Positions 1 through 8,245 of a DNA stretch of 64,000 nt are shown piece by piece. Position numbers and translations under genes: made by a program. The notes beneath the pieces are model-generated. The model was not told where the DNA came from. It was given only the letters and a program-made list of their open reading frames with translations, and ran no database searches. Every line of letters starts with the position of its first letter. The stretch's first letter is position 1. This stretch comes from Pseudomonas putida (GTDB lineage Bacteria; Pseudomonadota; Gammaproteobacteria; Pseudomonadales; Pseudomonadaceae): NCBI RefSeq assembly GCF_002741075.1, contig NZ_CP016634.1, forward strand, positions 1,566,501-1,630,500, in the 5' to 3' direction.

Positions 1-999
1 GTCTGGTTGCAGGGCATTGGCTTCCACCGCGTTGCCCTGGAGCGTGCCGTCGAGCCACTGCATGCCACCGCCCAGGGTCCAGTCGTCATTGAGCTGATGC
101 TCGAAGCGCAGCTGGGCCATGTTGTTGTCGTTGTGCAGCAGGTTGTCGGAGCCTTTTTCCCAGACGTTGGTATCGCGCGAAGCCCGGTCACGCTGATTGG
201 CAAAGCGTGTCAGGCCGCGGTCCAGAGGGTGGTTGTTGCGCATGAAATCGCCTTCGAAGACGATGCGTGTGGTGTCGTTGACCTGCCAGCTGAGCACGGG
301 GGCGACGTCGTAGCGCTCGGTCTGCACGTCGTCGCGGAAGGTCTCGCCGCCTTCGCCGAGTACGTTCAGGCGGTAGGCCAGGCGGCCTTGTTCATCGAGC
401 GGACCGGTGGCATCGAGGGTGGCGCGGTGCATCCCTTGGTCATCGAACTGGCTGCCCAAGGTGACTTTGGGGTCGGCCAGCGGCTGCTTGCTGACCACGT
501 TGAACGTGCCGCCGGGATCGCCACGCCCGTACAGGCTGGTAGCCGGGCCCCGCAGGACCTCCAGACGCTCGACGGTGTTGGCGTCCGGGGCGTTGGGGTA
601 GCCACGGTTGATGGGAAAGCCGTTGCGGTAGAACTCGCCGGTGGTGAAGCCGCGCACCGTGAAGGTGGTCAGCCCCTGGCCGCCGAAGTTGTTGGCGCGG
701 CCCACGCCACCGGCATAGTCCAGCCCGTCCTGCAGACGGGTGGCGGCGGTGTCCTGCAGGACATCCTTGGGCACCACGCTGATCGATTGGGGTGTTTCGT
801 GCAGTGCGGTGTCCGTGCGCGTGGCACTGGCCGAACGCGTCGCCTTGTAGCCGATCACCGGGCCGTCGGCGCGCTCCAGGTCGCTGGCAGCGTCGATGTT
901 GACCGCTTGCAGTTCAAGGGGAGCCGTGGCTTGGGATTCGGCCAGGGCGACGGGGCTAATAGCGGGAATCAGGCAGAGTGAAACGAACGCACGACGCAT
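1..999 (-). CDS. TonB-dependent siderophore receptor, N-terminal part (runs off the left edge)
   Basis: Reading from the ATG at 999 down to base 1 gives 333 uninterrupted codons with no stop, so the gene continues outside the window. The product starts with a signal peptide (MRRAFVSLCLIPAISPVALA) followed by a plug domain: 'TALHETPQSISVVPKDVLQD' around residue 70, then 'TVRGF', 'VERLEVLRGPATSLYGRGDPGG' and 'VNVVSKQP'-like text, all classic for FhuA/FpvA-type siderophore receptors. The beta barrel begins near residue 180. It would import a ferric siderophore across the outer membrane using TonB energy. No N-terminal signalling (STN) domain is visible between the signal peptide and the plug, so it is a simple transducer. 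The siderophore cannot be inferred. A Fur-like operator lies 44 bp upstream, implying iron repression. Confidence 0.9.
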   Translation of the reverse strand, partial: MRRAFVSLCLIPAISPVALAESQATAPLELQAVNIDAASDLERADGPVIGYKATRSASATRTDTALHETPQSISVVPKDVLQDTAATRLQDGLDYAGGVGRANNFGGQGLTTFTVRGFTTGEFYRNGFPINRGYPNAPDANTVERLEVLRGPATSLYGRGDPGGTFNVVSKQPLADPKVTLGSQFDDQGMHRATLDATGPLDEQGRLAYRLNVLGEGGETFRDDVQTERYDVAPVLSWQVNDTTRIVFEGDFMRNNHPLDRGLTRFANQRDRASRDTNVWEKGSDNLLHNDNNMAQLRFEHQLNDDWTLGGGMQWLDGTLQGNAVEANALQPD

Positions 1000-1042
1000 C
1001 GACAGCACGATCCTAGGGAGGGCGGGAGCCGCGGATCATAAC

Positions 1043-1057
1043 TGATAGGCATTATCA
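1043..1057 (-). promoter_or_regulatory. Fur box upstream of the siderophore receptor
   Basis: The 15-mer TGATAGGCATTATCA is a 7-1-7 inverted repeat matching the Fur core tgataatnattatca at 13 of 15 positions; read toward the receptor it is TGATAATGCCTATCA. It lies 44 bp upstream of the receptor start codon, where a Fur site would overlap the promoter. Assignment rests on sequence match and on the adjacent iron-uptake gene. Confidence 0.75.
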
Positions 1058-1114
1058 TTTACAGCGGTATTTGGTGTACCAGAGTGCCAACTTCGAGGCG
1101 CCGTGAACAGGCAC

Positions 1115-1137
1115 AAAAAAGGGGGCTCATGGCCCCC
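1115..1137 (-). terminator. Rho-independent terminator of rlhA
   Basis: Read on the minus strand this is GGGGGC-CATGA-GCCCCC followed by six T, located 11 bp beyond the rlhA stop codon. It is a textbook intrinsic terminator and separates rlhA from the downstream siderophore receptor. Confidence 0.85.
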
Positions 1138-1147
1138 TGTTCGGTCA

Positions 1148-3148
1148 TCAGTGCGGCGCGCGCGGGATGGTCTTGAGCAGGTCTTCCGGGCTGATGTGCC
1201 CGACCACCTGGGCCACGGCGCTGCCTGGGGTCGGTAGGTCGATGATGTGGTCCTTCATCTTGCCGATCACATGCATCTCGCAGGGTTTGCAGTCGAACTT
1301 GAGGGTCAGCACTTCATCGCCATGCACCAGTTGCATCGGTGCGACCTTGGTACGTACGCCGGTGACGCCCTTGGCCTGTTTGGGACACAGGTTGAAGGAG
1401 AAACGCAGGCAGTGCTTGGTGATCATCACTGGCACCTCGCCGTGCTCTTCGTGCGCTTCGAAGGCAGCATCGATCAGCTTCACGCCATGGCGATGATAGA
1501 AGTCGCGTGCCTTCTGGTTGTAGACGTTGGCCAGGAACGACAGGTGCGCCTCAGGGTAGACCGGTGGTGGGGTGGTCTCGGCCTTGCGCCCGCCACGGGG
1601 GTGAGCCTTGACCCGCGCCTCGGTAAGCGCCTCGATGGCTTCGCGGCGCAGGGCCTTGAGCTGCGAGTTGGGGATGAAGTACGCCTGCGGAGCGTCCAGC
1701 TCGATGGCGTCTGCGTGGTACTGGGTGGTGCCCAGTTGGCCGAGCAGGTCGTGCAGTTGATCCAAGGCCTGCTGGGGCTTGTTGGCTTCACCGAACGGGC
1801 CGTCCAGGGCGACCTGCACGCTGACGCCCTCTTCACTGGTGACCGTCAGCGCCAGGCGCTGTTCGCGCAGCACCGCGTGCCATTCGACACCCACACGACG
1901 CTCGGCGGAGGTGCGTTGCAGCGCCTGCTGCCAGTTGTGGTCCAGGTTGCGTGAGAGCGGATGGTTCGGGCGCAGCTTGTGCAGGCCCTCGGGCATCTCG
2001 TTGGGTTCGACGCGGTAGCGGTAGCGTTTCTGGCCGTCTTCGTCGAACTCGCCCTTGGGTTCGGCGATGTTGGCCCGGAAGCCCACCACTTCACGCTTGA
2101 CCAGCACGTTGAGGCCATCGCCGTTGGTCAGCGGCACCTCGGTGACCACCAGCAGGTCGCGCTTGCCGACTTTCTCCACCACGCCCACCGGCAGGCCGGT
2201 GAAGGTGGGCGAGTCGAAGGCGCCGATGTCGATCTTGCGGTCACTGACGAAGTAGTCGGTGCTGCCGCGGTGGAAGGTCTTGTCCGGATCGGGCACGAAG
2301 AAGTGCTCGGTGCGACCGCTCGAAGCGCGGGCCAGGTCCGGGCGGTCTTCGAGGATGGCGTCGAGTTCCTTGCGGTAGTGGGCGGTGATGTTCTTCACAT
2401 AGCCCATGTCCTTGTAGCGGCCTTCGATCTTGAACGAGCGCACGCCGGCATCGACCAAGTCGCGCAGGTTGGCGGTCTGGTTGTTGTCTTTCATCGACAG
2501 CAGGTGCTTTTCGAACGCCACCACACGGCCCTGGTCATCCTTGAGGGTGTAGGGCAGGCGGCAGGCCTGGGAGCAATCGCCACGGTTGGCGCTGCGGCCG
2601 GTCTGGGCGTGGGAGATGTTGCACTGGCCGGAGAAGGCCACGCACAGGGCGCCATGGATGAAGAACTCGATGGTCGCATCGGTCTCGCTGGCGATGGCGC
2701 GGATCTGCTGCAGGTTCAGTTCGCGCGCTAGCACCAGCTGGGAGAAGCCGGCCTGGTCGAGAAACTTGGCTCGCTCCAGGGTGCGGATGTCGGTCTGGGT
2801 GCTGGCGTGCAGCTCGATCGGAGGGATGTCCAGCTCCATCACCCCCAGGTCCTGGACGATCAGCGCATCGACACCAGCGTCGTAGAGCTGGTGGATCAGC
2901 TGGCGGGCAGGCTCGAGTTCGTTGTCATGCAGGATGGTGTTGATGGTGGTGAAGACGCGCGCGTGGTAGCGGTGGGCGAACTCCACCAACTCGGCGATAT
3001 CGCTGACTTCGTTGCACGCGTTGTGGCGGGCACCGAAGCTCGGGCCGCCGATATAGATGGCGTCAGCGCCGTGCAGGATCGCTTCGCGGGCGATGGCCAC
3101 GTCACGGGCAGGGCTGAGCAGTTCCAGATGATTCTTTGGGAGGGACAT
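1148..3148 (-). CDS. rlhA: 23S rRNA C2501 hydroxylase RlhA (U32 peptidase-like family)
   Basis: The 666-residue product matches the E. coli YdcP/RlhA architecture (about 650 residues). The N-terminal U32 TIM-barrel begins 'NHLELLSPARDVAIAREAILHGADAIYIGG'. A cysteine cluster follows around residues 170-195 (FSGQCNISHAQTGRSANRG, then DCSQACRLPY) and probably binds an Fe-S cluster. The long C-terminal extension, with further cysteines in 'FDCKPCEMHVIGKM', distinguishes RlhA from the shorter TrhP/YegQ. RlhA forms 5-hydroxycytidine at position 2501 of 23S rRNA in the peptidyl transferase centre. Older annotations call this family collagenase or peptidase U32, but rRNA modification is the demonstrated role in E. 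coli. It is a single gene with its own terminator. Family assignment is firm; orthology is inferred from length and the C-terminal domain. Confidence 0.85.
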   Translation of the reverse strand: MSLPKNHLELLSPARDVAIAREAILHGADAIYIGGPSFGARHNACNEVSDIAELVEFAHRYHARVFTTINTILHDNELEPARQLIHQLYDAGVDALIVQDLGVMELDIPPIELHASTQTDIRTLERAKFLDQAGFSQLVLARELNLQQIRAIASETDATIEFFIHGALCVAFSGQCNISHAQTGRSANRGDCSQACRLPYTLKDDQGRVVAFEKHLLSMKDNNQTANLRDLVDAGVRSFKIEGRYKDMGYVKNITAHYRKELDAILEDRPDLARASSGRTEHFFVPDPDKTFHRGSTDYFVSDRKIDIGAFDSPTFTGLPVGVVEKVGKRDLLVVTEVPLTNGDGLNVLVKREVVGFRANIAEPKGEFDEDGQKRYRYRVEPNEMPEGLHKLRPNHPLSRNLDHNWQQALQRTSAERRVGVEWHAVLREQRLALTVTSEEGVSVQVALDGPFGEANKPQQALDQLHDLLGQLGTTQYHADAIELDAPQAYFIPNSQLKALRREAIEALTEARVKAHPRGGRKAETTPPPVYPEAHLSFLANVYNQKARDFYHRHGVKLIDAAFEAHEEHGEVPVMITKHCLRFSFNLCPKQAKGVTGVRTKVAPMQLVHGDEVLTLKFDCKPCEMHVIGKMKDHIIDLPTPGSAVAQVVGHISPEDLLKTIPRAPH

Positions 3149-3281
3149 GTCGTTAGGGTCGGGCTGTCACGGTCAAGGCGCGCATTGTACCGGTGAAATG
3201 GCCCGGGGGCATCCATCGGCTGTCCGATGGTGGCAGGCGGGTACGGCTGACGATGAATACGTCGGTGATTTCACCATCGCA

Positions 3282-3390
3282 TTCGCGGGTAAACCCGCAC
3301 AAGGTCGATCCCACCCCCTGGGCGAGGGGTAAACACACTCCCAACAGGCCACGCGCAGACCCTGTGGGAGCGGGTTTACCCGCGAAGCAG
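3282..3390. repeat. Inverted pair of REP units
   Basis: Two P. putida-type REP palindromes point toward each other: 'ttcgcgggtaaacccgcac' at 3282-3300 and 'cctgtgggagcgggtttacc' plus 'cgcgaag' at 3360-3387. They occupy the 309-bp gap between the start of rlhA (3148) and the end of the RidA-family gene (3458). Apart from the REP pair and the rlhA promoter region nothing else is visible in this gap. Confidence 0.85.
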
Positions 3391-3457
3391 ACGCCGCGGA
3401 GCCAGACGTTTGGGCTTAACGTGCAGCAGTCAATGACACCGGGCTTTCAACAGGGGG

Positions 3458-3838
3458 TCAGGCCTTGGCCGCCATCGCCGTGACTTCCACGCGCATCCCT
3501 TCGACCGCCAGCGAGGCCACGCCAACTGCCGCCCGCACAGGCCAGGGCTTGGCGAAGAAGCGCTGGTACACCTCGTTGAATGCCGGGCGATCGGCCATGT
3601 CGGTCAGGTAGATGGTCAGGTGCAGCACGCGGTCCATGGAGCTGCCGGCGCGCTCCAGGGCATCCTTGAGGGCCTGCAGGGTGCATTCGCTCTGCTCGAC
3701 GATGCCGCCAAGCTCCAGGCTGCCGTCGGCGCGGGTCGGGATCTGGGTGGTGACCAGCAGGCCGCGAAAATCCGCGACGTCGGAGGAGATGGACTCAGGA
3801 TCCGGGTCCGGGATGAAGGTGATGTCTGCGTTTGCCAT
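3458..3838 (-). CDS. RidA/YjgF/UK114-family protein
   Basis: The 126-residue product has the RidA-family fold: 'DFRGLLVTTQIPTRADGSLELGGIVEQSECTLQALKDALERAGSSMDRVLHLTIYLTDMADRPAFNEVYQRFF', ending 'RAAVGVASLAVEGMRVEVTAMAAK'. RidA proteins hydrolyse reactive enamine/imine intermediates from PLP enzymes. Canonical RidA carries an arginine in a 'PaRaa/PaRst' context; here the sequence is 'WPVRAAVGVASLA', so the arginine is kept, although the rest diverges and a specialised Rid subfamily is likely. I chose the ATG at 3838 (MANADITF) because the open frame upstream lacks family similarity; the ribosome-binding site there is weak (CAAGG). The gene diverges from trmK across 170 bp. Confidence 0.8.
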   Translation of the reverse strand: MANADITFIPDPDPESISSDVADFRGLLVTTQIPTRADGSLELGGIVEQSECTLQALKDALERAGSSMDRVLHLTIYLTDMADRPAFNEVYQRFFAKPWPVRAAVGVASLAVEGMRVEVTAMAAKA

Positions 3839-4008
3839 GAGGTATTTGCCTTGCAACGGAAGGAAACCGGCAAGCCTACGCGAGCGGCCCGGGCGGGTCG
3901 AGCGGTGGCTCTGGTCGGCGGTATTTGAAATGCCGGGCATTGCTCGTCAGAATCGCGCCCCGAACCGGCCAATGGCGCCGGTCGAATGTTGCGAAAAAGG
4001 GGCAAGGG

Positions 4009-4704
4009 TTGAACGAACAGACATTGTCGATGCGCCTGGAGCGCGTGGCGGCCCATGTGCCGGCCGGGGCACGACTGGCCGATATCGGCTCGGACCACGG
4101 CTATCTGCCGGTGGCGCTGATGCTGCGTGGCCGCATCGAAGCCGCCGTGGCTGGCGAGGCGGCGATGACGCCGTTTCGCTCAGCCCAACGCAAGGTGCGC
4201 AAGAACGGCCTGGAGCAGGCGATCACCGTGCGTCTGGCAGATGGCCTGGAGGCCATCGAGCCTCAGGACCGCATCGACGCCATCAGCCTGTGCGGAATGG
4301 GTGGGGAGAAGATTCGCGAGATTCTCGAACGGGGCAAGGATCGGCTGAGCGGCAAGGAGCGGCTGATTCTGCAGCCGAACGTACGCGAAGGCACCCTGCG
4401 CGAGTGGCTGATGCAAAACGACTACCGCATCGTCTGCGAGGAGTTGCTGGAGGAAAACGCGTTCACCTACGAGATCATCGTGGCCGAACCTTGCCAGGCG
4501 GTGGCGTATACCCCCGAGCAGCTGTACTTCGGGCCTTTGCTGATGCAGGAGCGCAGCCCGGCGTTTCTGGCCAAGTGGGGCCTGAACCTGCAACGCAAAC
4601 AGCGGGTCATGGCGCATTTCGCCCGTGCCCGCCAGGCAGTGCCTGAACAGAAGGCCCAGGAAGTGGCCCTGCAGGTGCGCTGGATCCAGCAGTTGCTGGC
4701 GTAA
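4009..4704 (+). CDS. trmK: tRNA (adenine-22-N1)-methyltransferase TrmK
   Basis: The product is a class I SAM methyltransferase of the DUF633/TrmK family. Motif I is 'LADIGSDHGYLPVALMLRG', the motif IV equivalent is 'AISLCGMGGEKIREIL', and it has 'LILQPNVREGTLREWLMQNDYRIVCEELLEE' and a C-terminal helical region ending 'QVRWIQQLLA'. TrmK methylates N1 of A22 in the D-loop of certain tRNAs. I chose the TTG at 4009 (231 residues, close to B. subtilis TrmK at about 238) because AAGGGG lies 7 bases before it. An ATG at 4030 and a longer frame from 3925 are possible but less well supported. Most biochemistry is from Gram-positive bacteria; gammaproteobacterial members are known by sequence. Confidence 0.8.
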   Translation: MNEQTLSMRLERVAAHVPAGARLADIGSDHGYLPVALMLRGRIEAAVAGEAAMTPFRSAQRKVRKNGLEQAITVRLADGLEAIEPQDRIDAISLCGMGGEKIREILERGKDRLSGKERLILQPNVREGTLREWLMQNDYRIVCEELLEENAFTYEIIVAEPCQAVAYTPEQLYFGPLLMQERSPAFLAKWGLNLQRKQRVMAHFARARQAVPEQKAQEVALQVRWIQQLLA

Positions 4705-4710
4705 GCCCCG

Positions 4711-4980
4711 TTACAGCTGCGAGCAGTTGCCCATTTCCCGGTAGTCGACCTTGTGGGTTTGGCCTTGGTGGTCGATGTAGACCATATGGGCGGTACCCAC
4801 CGCGCAATCGACCGCGTTGCTGGCTGGGGTGATGGAAATCACTTTGGCCACATCCAGGGGCATGCCGTATTCGTAGGTCTCGCTGGTGGCCGCGACGGGT
4901 TGGTTGCTCGCAGGATCGGCGACGGCGCCGAACGAGGCCAAGGCAGCGAACAGGGCGAGGAAGGCGATCGAAGGTTTCAT
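4711..4980 (-). CDS. Small exported DUF2790-type protein
   Basis: The 89-residue product has a clear signal peptide (MKPSIAFLALFAALASFGAVA, then DPASNQ). The mature part of about 68 residues has the pattern 'YGMPLDVAKVISI...CAVGTAHMVYIDHQGQTHKVDYREMGNCSQL', typical of DUF2790 proteins, which are plentiful in Pseudomonas. Two conserved cysteines could form a disulfide, consistent with a periplasmic location. Function is unknown in the family. The frame is open further upstream to 5400, but that extension lies antisense to the LysR gene and is rejected. The start is divergent from the LysR gene at 5101, so the two may share a regulatory region of 120 bp. Confidence 0.75.
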   Translation of the reverse strand: MKPSIAFLALFAALASFGAVADPASNQPVAATSETYEYGMPLDVAKVISITPASNAVDCAVGTAHMVYIDHQGQTHKVDYREMGNCSQL

Positions 4981-5100
4981 GGCAGGTTTCTCTTTTGGCG
5001 ATGACTCATGATGTATTTCTTGGGGATTGCCAATAAAGAGACTGTTCCGTGATAGATTCCTGCTTCGAATGCACGAATAGGTCACAAGGAACGACGCACC

Positions 5101-6030
5101 ATGGACATGCTGCACGCCATGCGAACTTTCGCCCGGGTAGTGGAATGCGGCAGTTTCGCCGCCGCCGCCAACGCCCTGGATATTTCTGCCGCCCAGGTGT
5201 CTCGGATCGTCGCGGAACTGGAAAACCAGCTGCAGACCCGCCTGCTGCACCGCACTACCCGGCGTCTGCGCATGAGCGAGGCGGGCGAGCGGTTCCTTGA
5301 GCGCTCGCGGCAGATCCTGTCGCTGACTGATGAAGCGATGGACGAGGCACGCGGCGCCCACCTCACGCCTCGGGGGCGGTTGCGCCTTCATTGCTCCCAT
5401 GGCCTGGGGCTATTGATGATGCCGCTGGTGGCCCGCTACAACGCCAGTTGCCCGGAAGTGGTCATGGAGCTGACCTTGTCCCAGCGCAACCCGGACCCTC
5501 TGGCGGACGGCCAGGACGTGGTGATCGCCATCGGCCAGGGCCTGCCGGATTCACAACTGATCGCCATCCCTCTGGGCAGCATCCACAGCATTCTCTGCGC
5601 CTCTCCCGACTACCTCGCCCGCCATGGCGTGCCCCAGCGCCCGGAAGATCTGCACGGGCATGTATGCCTGCGCACGGTGGACCCGTTGTTCGAGGAGGAC
5701 TGGTCGTTCGAGGGGGAGAACCCTTGCGTGATCGTGCCCCAGGACACTTTCCTGACCAACGTGGCCGACGCCATGCTCAAGGCCACGGAGCTTGGCATGG
5801 GCATCGGCCTGCTGCCGTACTACTCCGCGACCCAAGCGATCGAGCAAGGGCGGCTGTGCCGCTTGCTCGCGCCCCATCGGCTGCGTCAGCGGGAGATCTA
5901 TGCGATCTACCCGTCACGGCATTACCTGGACGCCAAGGTGCGCACTTGGCTGGACTTTCTCAAGGAGCAGTTGCCGCTGTTGTTCCAGGCCCATGAGCAG
6001 GTGGCGGACGATCCGCGCTACTGGCGCTGA
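5101..6030 (+). CDS. LysR-family transcriptional regulator
   Basis: The 309-residue product has the N-terminal LysR winged helix-turn-helix: 'MLHAMRTFARVVECGSFAAAANALDISAAQVSRIVAELENQLQTRLLHRTTRRLRMSEAGERFLERSRQIL'. A substrate-binding domain follows from about residue 95 (LRLHCSHGLGLLMMPLVARYNASCPEVVMELTLSQRNPDPLADGQDVVIAIG). The pattern belongs to the CrgA/DsdC-like branch in which the effector domain begins after a linker rich in E and R. It is divergent from the small DUF2790 gene, its most likely target together with itself. The effector is unknown. Confidence 0.88.
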   Translation: MDMLHAMRTFARVVECGSFAAAANALDISAAQVSRIVAELENQLQTRLLHRTTRRLRMSEAGERFLERSRQILSLTDEAMDEARGAHLTPRGRLRLHCSHGLGLLMMPLVARYNASCPEVVMELTLSQRNPDPLADGQDVVIAIGQGLPDSQLIAIPLGSIHSILCASPDYLARHGVPQRPEDLHGHVCLRTVDPLFEEDWSFEGENPCVIVPQDTFLTNVADAMLKATELGMGIGLLPYYSATQAIEQGRLCRLLAPHRLRQREIYAIYPSRHYLDAKVRTWLDFLKEQLPLLFQAHEQVADDPRYWR

Positions 6031-6152
6031 CCCTTGCGGGGCGGCCCTGAGGTGTCCTCTTGGCGGTTGAACCCACAACACGATCCAGGGCAGCACCTCA
6101 TGCCATCCTCGGGTTTGGCCCGGCATCTATTCCAGGCCAATCCAACGTCTGT

Positions 6153-6473
6153 TCAGCGGCTGTCCTGATCCTCGGCGGCACCGCCCGAGGCACCTGCACC
6201 GGTGCCGGTGGCCTCACCTGTGTTGTTCGAGCCCCCGGTGGTGCCGTCGGGTACGTCGGAGCTGGGGTTGGTTTCGCTGCTGTCGTTGTCGCGGGTGCTG
6301 TCTGGGTCATTGACACTGTTGCCTTGGCCGCCGGTGTTGCCTTGGGAATGCTCACCGGAGGAGTGGTCGGCCTTGGGGTGGGTGTCGGTGCCGTTCATGT
6401 CGGTGGCGGCCAGGCTGGCGGTGGTGGTCAGGCCCAGGCACAGGGCGAGGAACAGGGGCTGGAAGCGAACCAT
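6153..6473 (-). CDS. Low-complexity exported protein, unknown function
   Basis: A 106-residue protein begins with a signal peptide (MVRFQPLFLALCLGLTTTASLAA). The mature chain consists almost entirely of G, S, T, N, D, E and P ('GEHSQGNTGGQGNSVNDPDSTRDNDSSETNPSSDV' region), is strongly acidic and is predicted to be disordered. It contains no aromatic residue and no cysteine after the signal. Such proteins occur in Pseudomonas as unnamed secreted or periplasmic peptides. Coding is supported by the good signal peptide and by an upstream 'aggagat'-type ribosome-binding site (GACAGGAGATTCGCC before ATG). No function can be assigned. Confidence 0.6.
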   Translation of the reverse strand: MVRFQPLFLALCLGLTTTASLAATDMNGTDTHPKADHSSGEHSQGNTGGQGNSVNDPDSTRDNDSSETNPSSDVPDGTTGGSNNTGEATGTGAGASGGAAEDQDSR

Positions 6474-6566
6474 GGCGAATCTCCTGTCGGGATGATTGTC
6501 CTGTGTTCGGCCGTGGGAGACGGGGCAGGGTGCCTTTCAGGCGACGGATGGTCAGGGGATAAATAG

Positions 6567-6593
6567 GTGGGAGCGTCGGTTCGACGCTCCCAC
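6567..6593. terminator. Perfect 12-bp inverted repeat after the MFS gene
   Basis: GTGGGAGCGTCG-GTT-CGACGCTCCCAC is a perfect hairpin 23 bp beyond the MFS stop codon. It shares the 'gtgggagcg' edge of the local REP family but not the core. There is no T-run, so it could be a REP variant or a processing/termination structure rather than a classical terminator. Confidence 0.55.
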
Positions 6594-6615
6594 AGGGCCT
6601 TGCCGGGTCAGCCCA

Positions 6616-7920
6616 TCATGAGGCGGATTCGGCGCGCTGCGAGGAGGTGTCGCTACTCGCCGCCTCGCCCATGGGCGGATGCTCTTGGGCCGCATGCATC
6701 AGTTCCTCGGTCACCCGCAGCTCGGCGCCGGTCGGCGAAAAGGTCGCCGTCGGTGCGAAGGGCGCCGGGTGTTCCGGGGCCGGTCGCTTGCCGCGGCGCC
6801 ACAGGAAGAACCCCACCATCGCCAGGTTGATCACGGCAAAGGCCCAGAACAGCCCGGTCTCGCCATAGGCGTTCATCACCGGGGAGATCGCCAGCGGGGC
6901 CATGGACGAGCCCAGCGAGTTGATCAGCAGCAGGCCCTGGATCATCGGCACCAGCGCATCGGCCGGGGCACGGTCGGCCGCACTGCTGACTGCCACCGGG
7001 TACATGGCGAATACGCCGCCGCCGAGCAAGAACAGCATGGCTGGCAGCAGTTGCGAGTCAGCCGGCAGCAGCACGATCACGACGGACAGCAGGGTACACA
7101 TCGCCGCCAGGGCGACCAGCACGGTTTGCCGGTCCTTGCGGTCGGACCAACGCCCTACCGGATACTGGAGCAGCATTGCGCCGAGGATCACCCAGGCCAT
7201 CATGTTGCCGATCTCGCCCACGTCCAGGCCGATGCGTTGCAGGTACAGCGGCAGCAGGGCGTAGATCCCGGCGATGGCCACGCCTGAGCCGAAGCAGCCG
7301 ACCAGGCCGGTCGGGGCGATGCCCAGCAGCTGGCGCGGCTTGAGGGGCTCGACCTGATCGAGCAGCGGCGAGACCCGCGGCAGGATCACGATCGGCAGCA
7401 CAGACAAGGTGGCGAGCATGCCAGCGACCATGAACGGTGCGGTCTCGCCCCAGCCGGTGACTTCGCCTAGCGTCGCCTGGGCCAGCACCCCGGCGCCGTA
7501 GAAGGCGATCATGTACAGCGCCAGCAGGCGGCCACGGATCTTCGGATCGCCCGCGAGCAGCAGCCAGCTCTCGATGACCAAGAAAACGCCGACCGCGGCC
7601 CAGCCGTTGATCAGGCGCAGGGCGAACCACCAGGTGGTGTCATAGAACAGGCCCTGCAACAGGATGGTCGCGGCGATCAGCGAGGCGAAGCTGGTATAGG
7701 CGCGGATATGGCCGATGCGCAGAATGAGCCTGTCGTTGAAGATCGCCCCCAGCGTCAGGCCGATGAAGTAGGCCGACGAGACGATGCCGATCATGGTGGC
7801 CGATTCGCCAGCCGAGCCCAGGCGCAAGGTGGTAAGGGAGGACAGAAAGCCGTTGCCCAGGGCAATGATGAACAGCCCGAGCAGGGGTGCCAGCGCCATG
7901 GCCAGCAAACGCGGAGACAT
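6616..7920 (-). CDS. MFS transporter, YcaD-like
   Basis: The 434-residue inner-membrane protein has 12 hydrophobic segments. The first is 'LLAMALAPLLGLFIIALGNGFLSSLTTLRL', followed by the loop 'GSAGESATMIGIVSSAYFIGLTLGAIFNDRLILRIG' typical of the YcaD-type MFS, and the half-molecule repeat 'QYPVGRWSDRKDRQTVL'. A 50-residue cytoplasmic tail rich in P, A and E follows the last helix. The substrate is unknown; family members are putative exporters. I chose the ATG at 7920 because GAGGT lies 4 bases before it and the protein then starts exactly at helix 1; the frame stays open to 8286 only through base composition. It is divergent from the AEC transporter at 8246. Confidence 0.82.
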   Translation of the reverse strand: MSPRLLAMALAPLLGLFIIALGNGFLSSLTTLRLGSAGESATMIGIVSSAYFIGLTLGAIFNDRLILRIGHIRAYTSFASLIAATILLQGLFYDTTWWFALRLINGWAAVGVFLVIESWLLLAGDPKIRGRLLALYMIAFYGAGVLAQATLGEVTGWGETAPFMVAGMLATLSVLPIVILPRVSPLLDQVEPLKPRQLLGIAPTGLVGCFGSGVAIAGIYALLPLYLQRIGLDVGEIGNMMAWVILGAMLLQYPVGRWSDRKDRQTVLVALAAMCTLLSVVIVLLPADSQLLPAMLFLLGGGVFAMYPVAVSSAADRAPADALVPMIQGLLLINSLGSSMAPLAISPVMNAYGETGLFWAFAVINLAMVGFFLWRRGKRPAPEHPAPFAPTATFSPTGAELRVTEELMHAAQEHPPMGEAASSDTSSQRAESAS

Positions 7921-8245
7921 AGTTACCTCTAGTTGGAAAACGCCGAACGTGTGCCTTTTCGGTGGGCGCAAGGGCTGCGCGGGTGTGCCTGGCTGTCGGT
8001 GCGAGCGAGGTGCGGCTCGGCCGTCTGGGATGACGGGCATGGCCGCAGAGCGAAAAGGCGGCGCGATTCTAAGGCCTGGGCGATGGCCCGGCCCTGCGAC
8101 CAGAAGCCGCACCGAGCAAAACTCAAGCCGTTGCACGTCCTTGTCGGCGCGGCATACAGAAAACGTGGGACCGGGAGAAAAGCGTTTCCACCGTTCTGGA
8201 AGGAAAACCGCATAATGTCGCTTCGACTCTCGGGGGATCCGCTTC
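7921..8245. other. 325-bp divergent intergenic region
   Basis: The gap separates the starts of the MFS gene (minus) and the AEC gene (plus). It contains the MFS ribosome-binding site at 7923-7930 and a GGGGGA ribosome-binding site for the AEC gene at 8232-8237. No REP unit, RNA gene or credible small ORF was seen. Base composition is as GC-rich as the genes, which is why frames run open across it. Confidence 0.5.

Noticed and set aside
7..981. 324-codon plus-strand frame at the left edge
   Set aside because: It is antisense to the TonB-dependent receptor, which shows a signal peptide and plug motifs.
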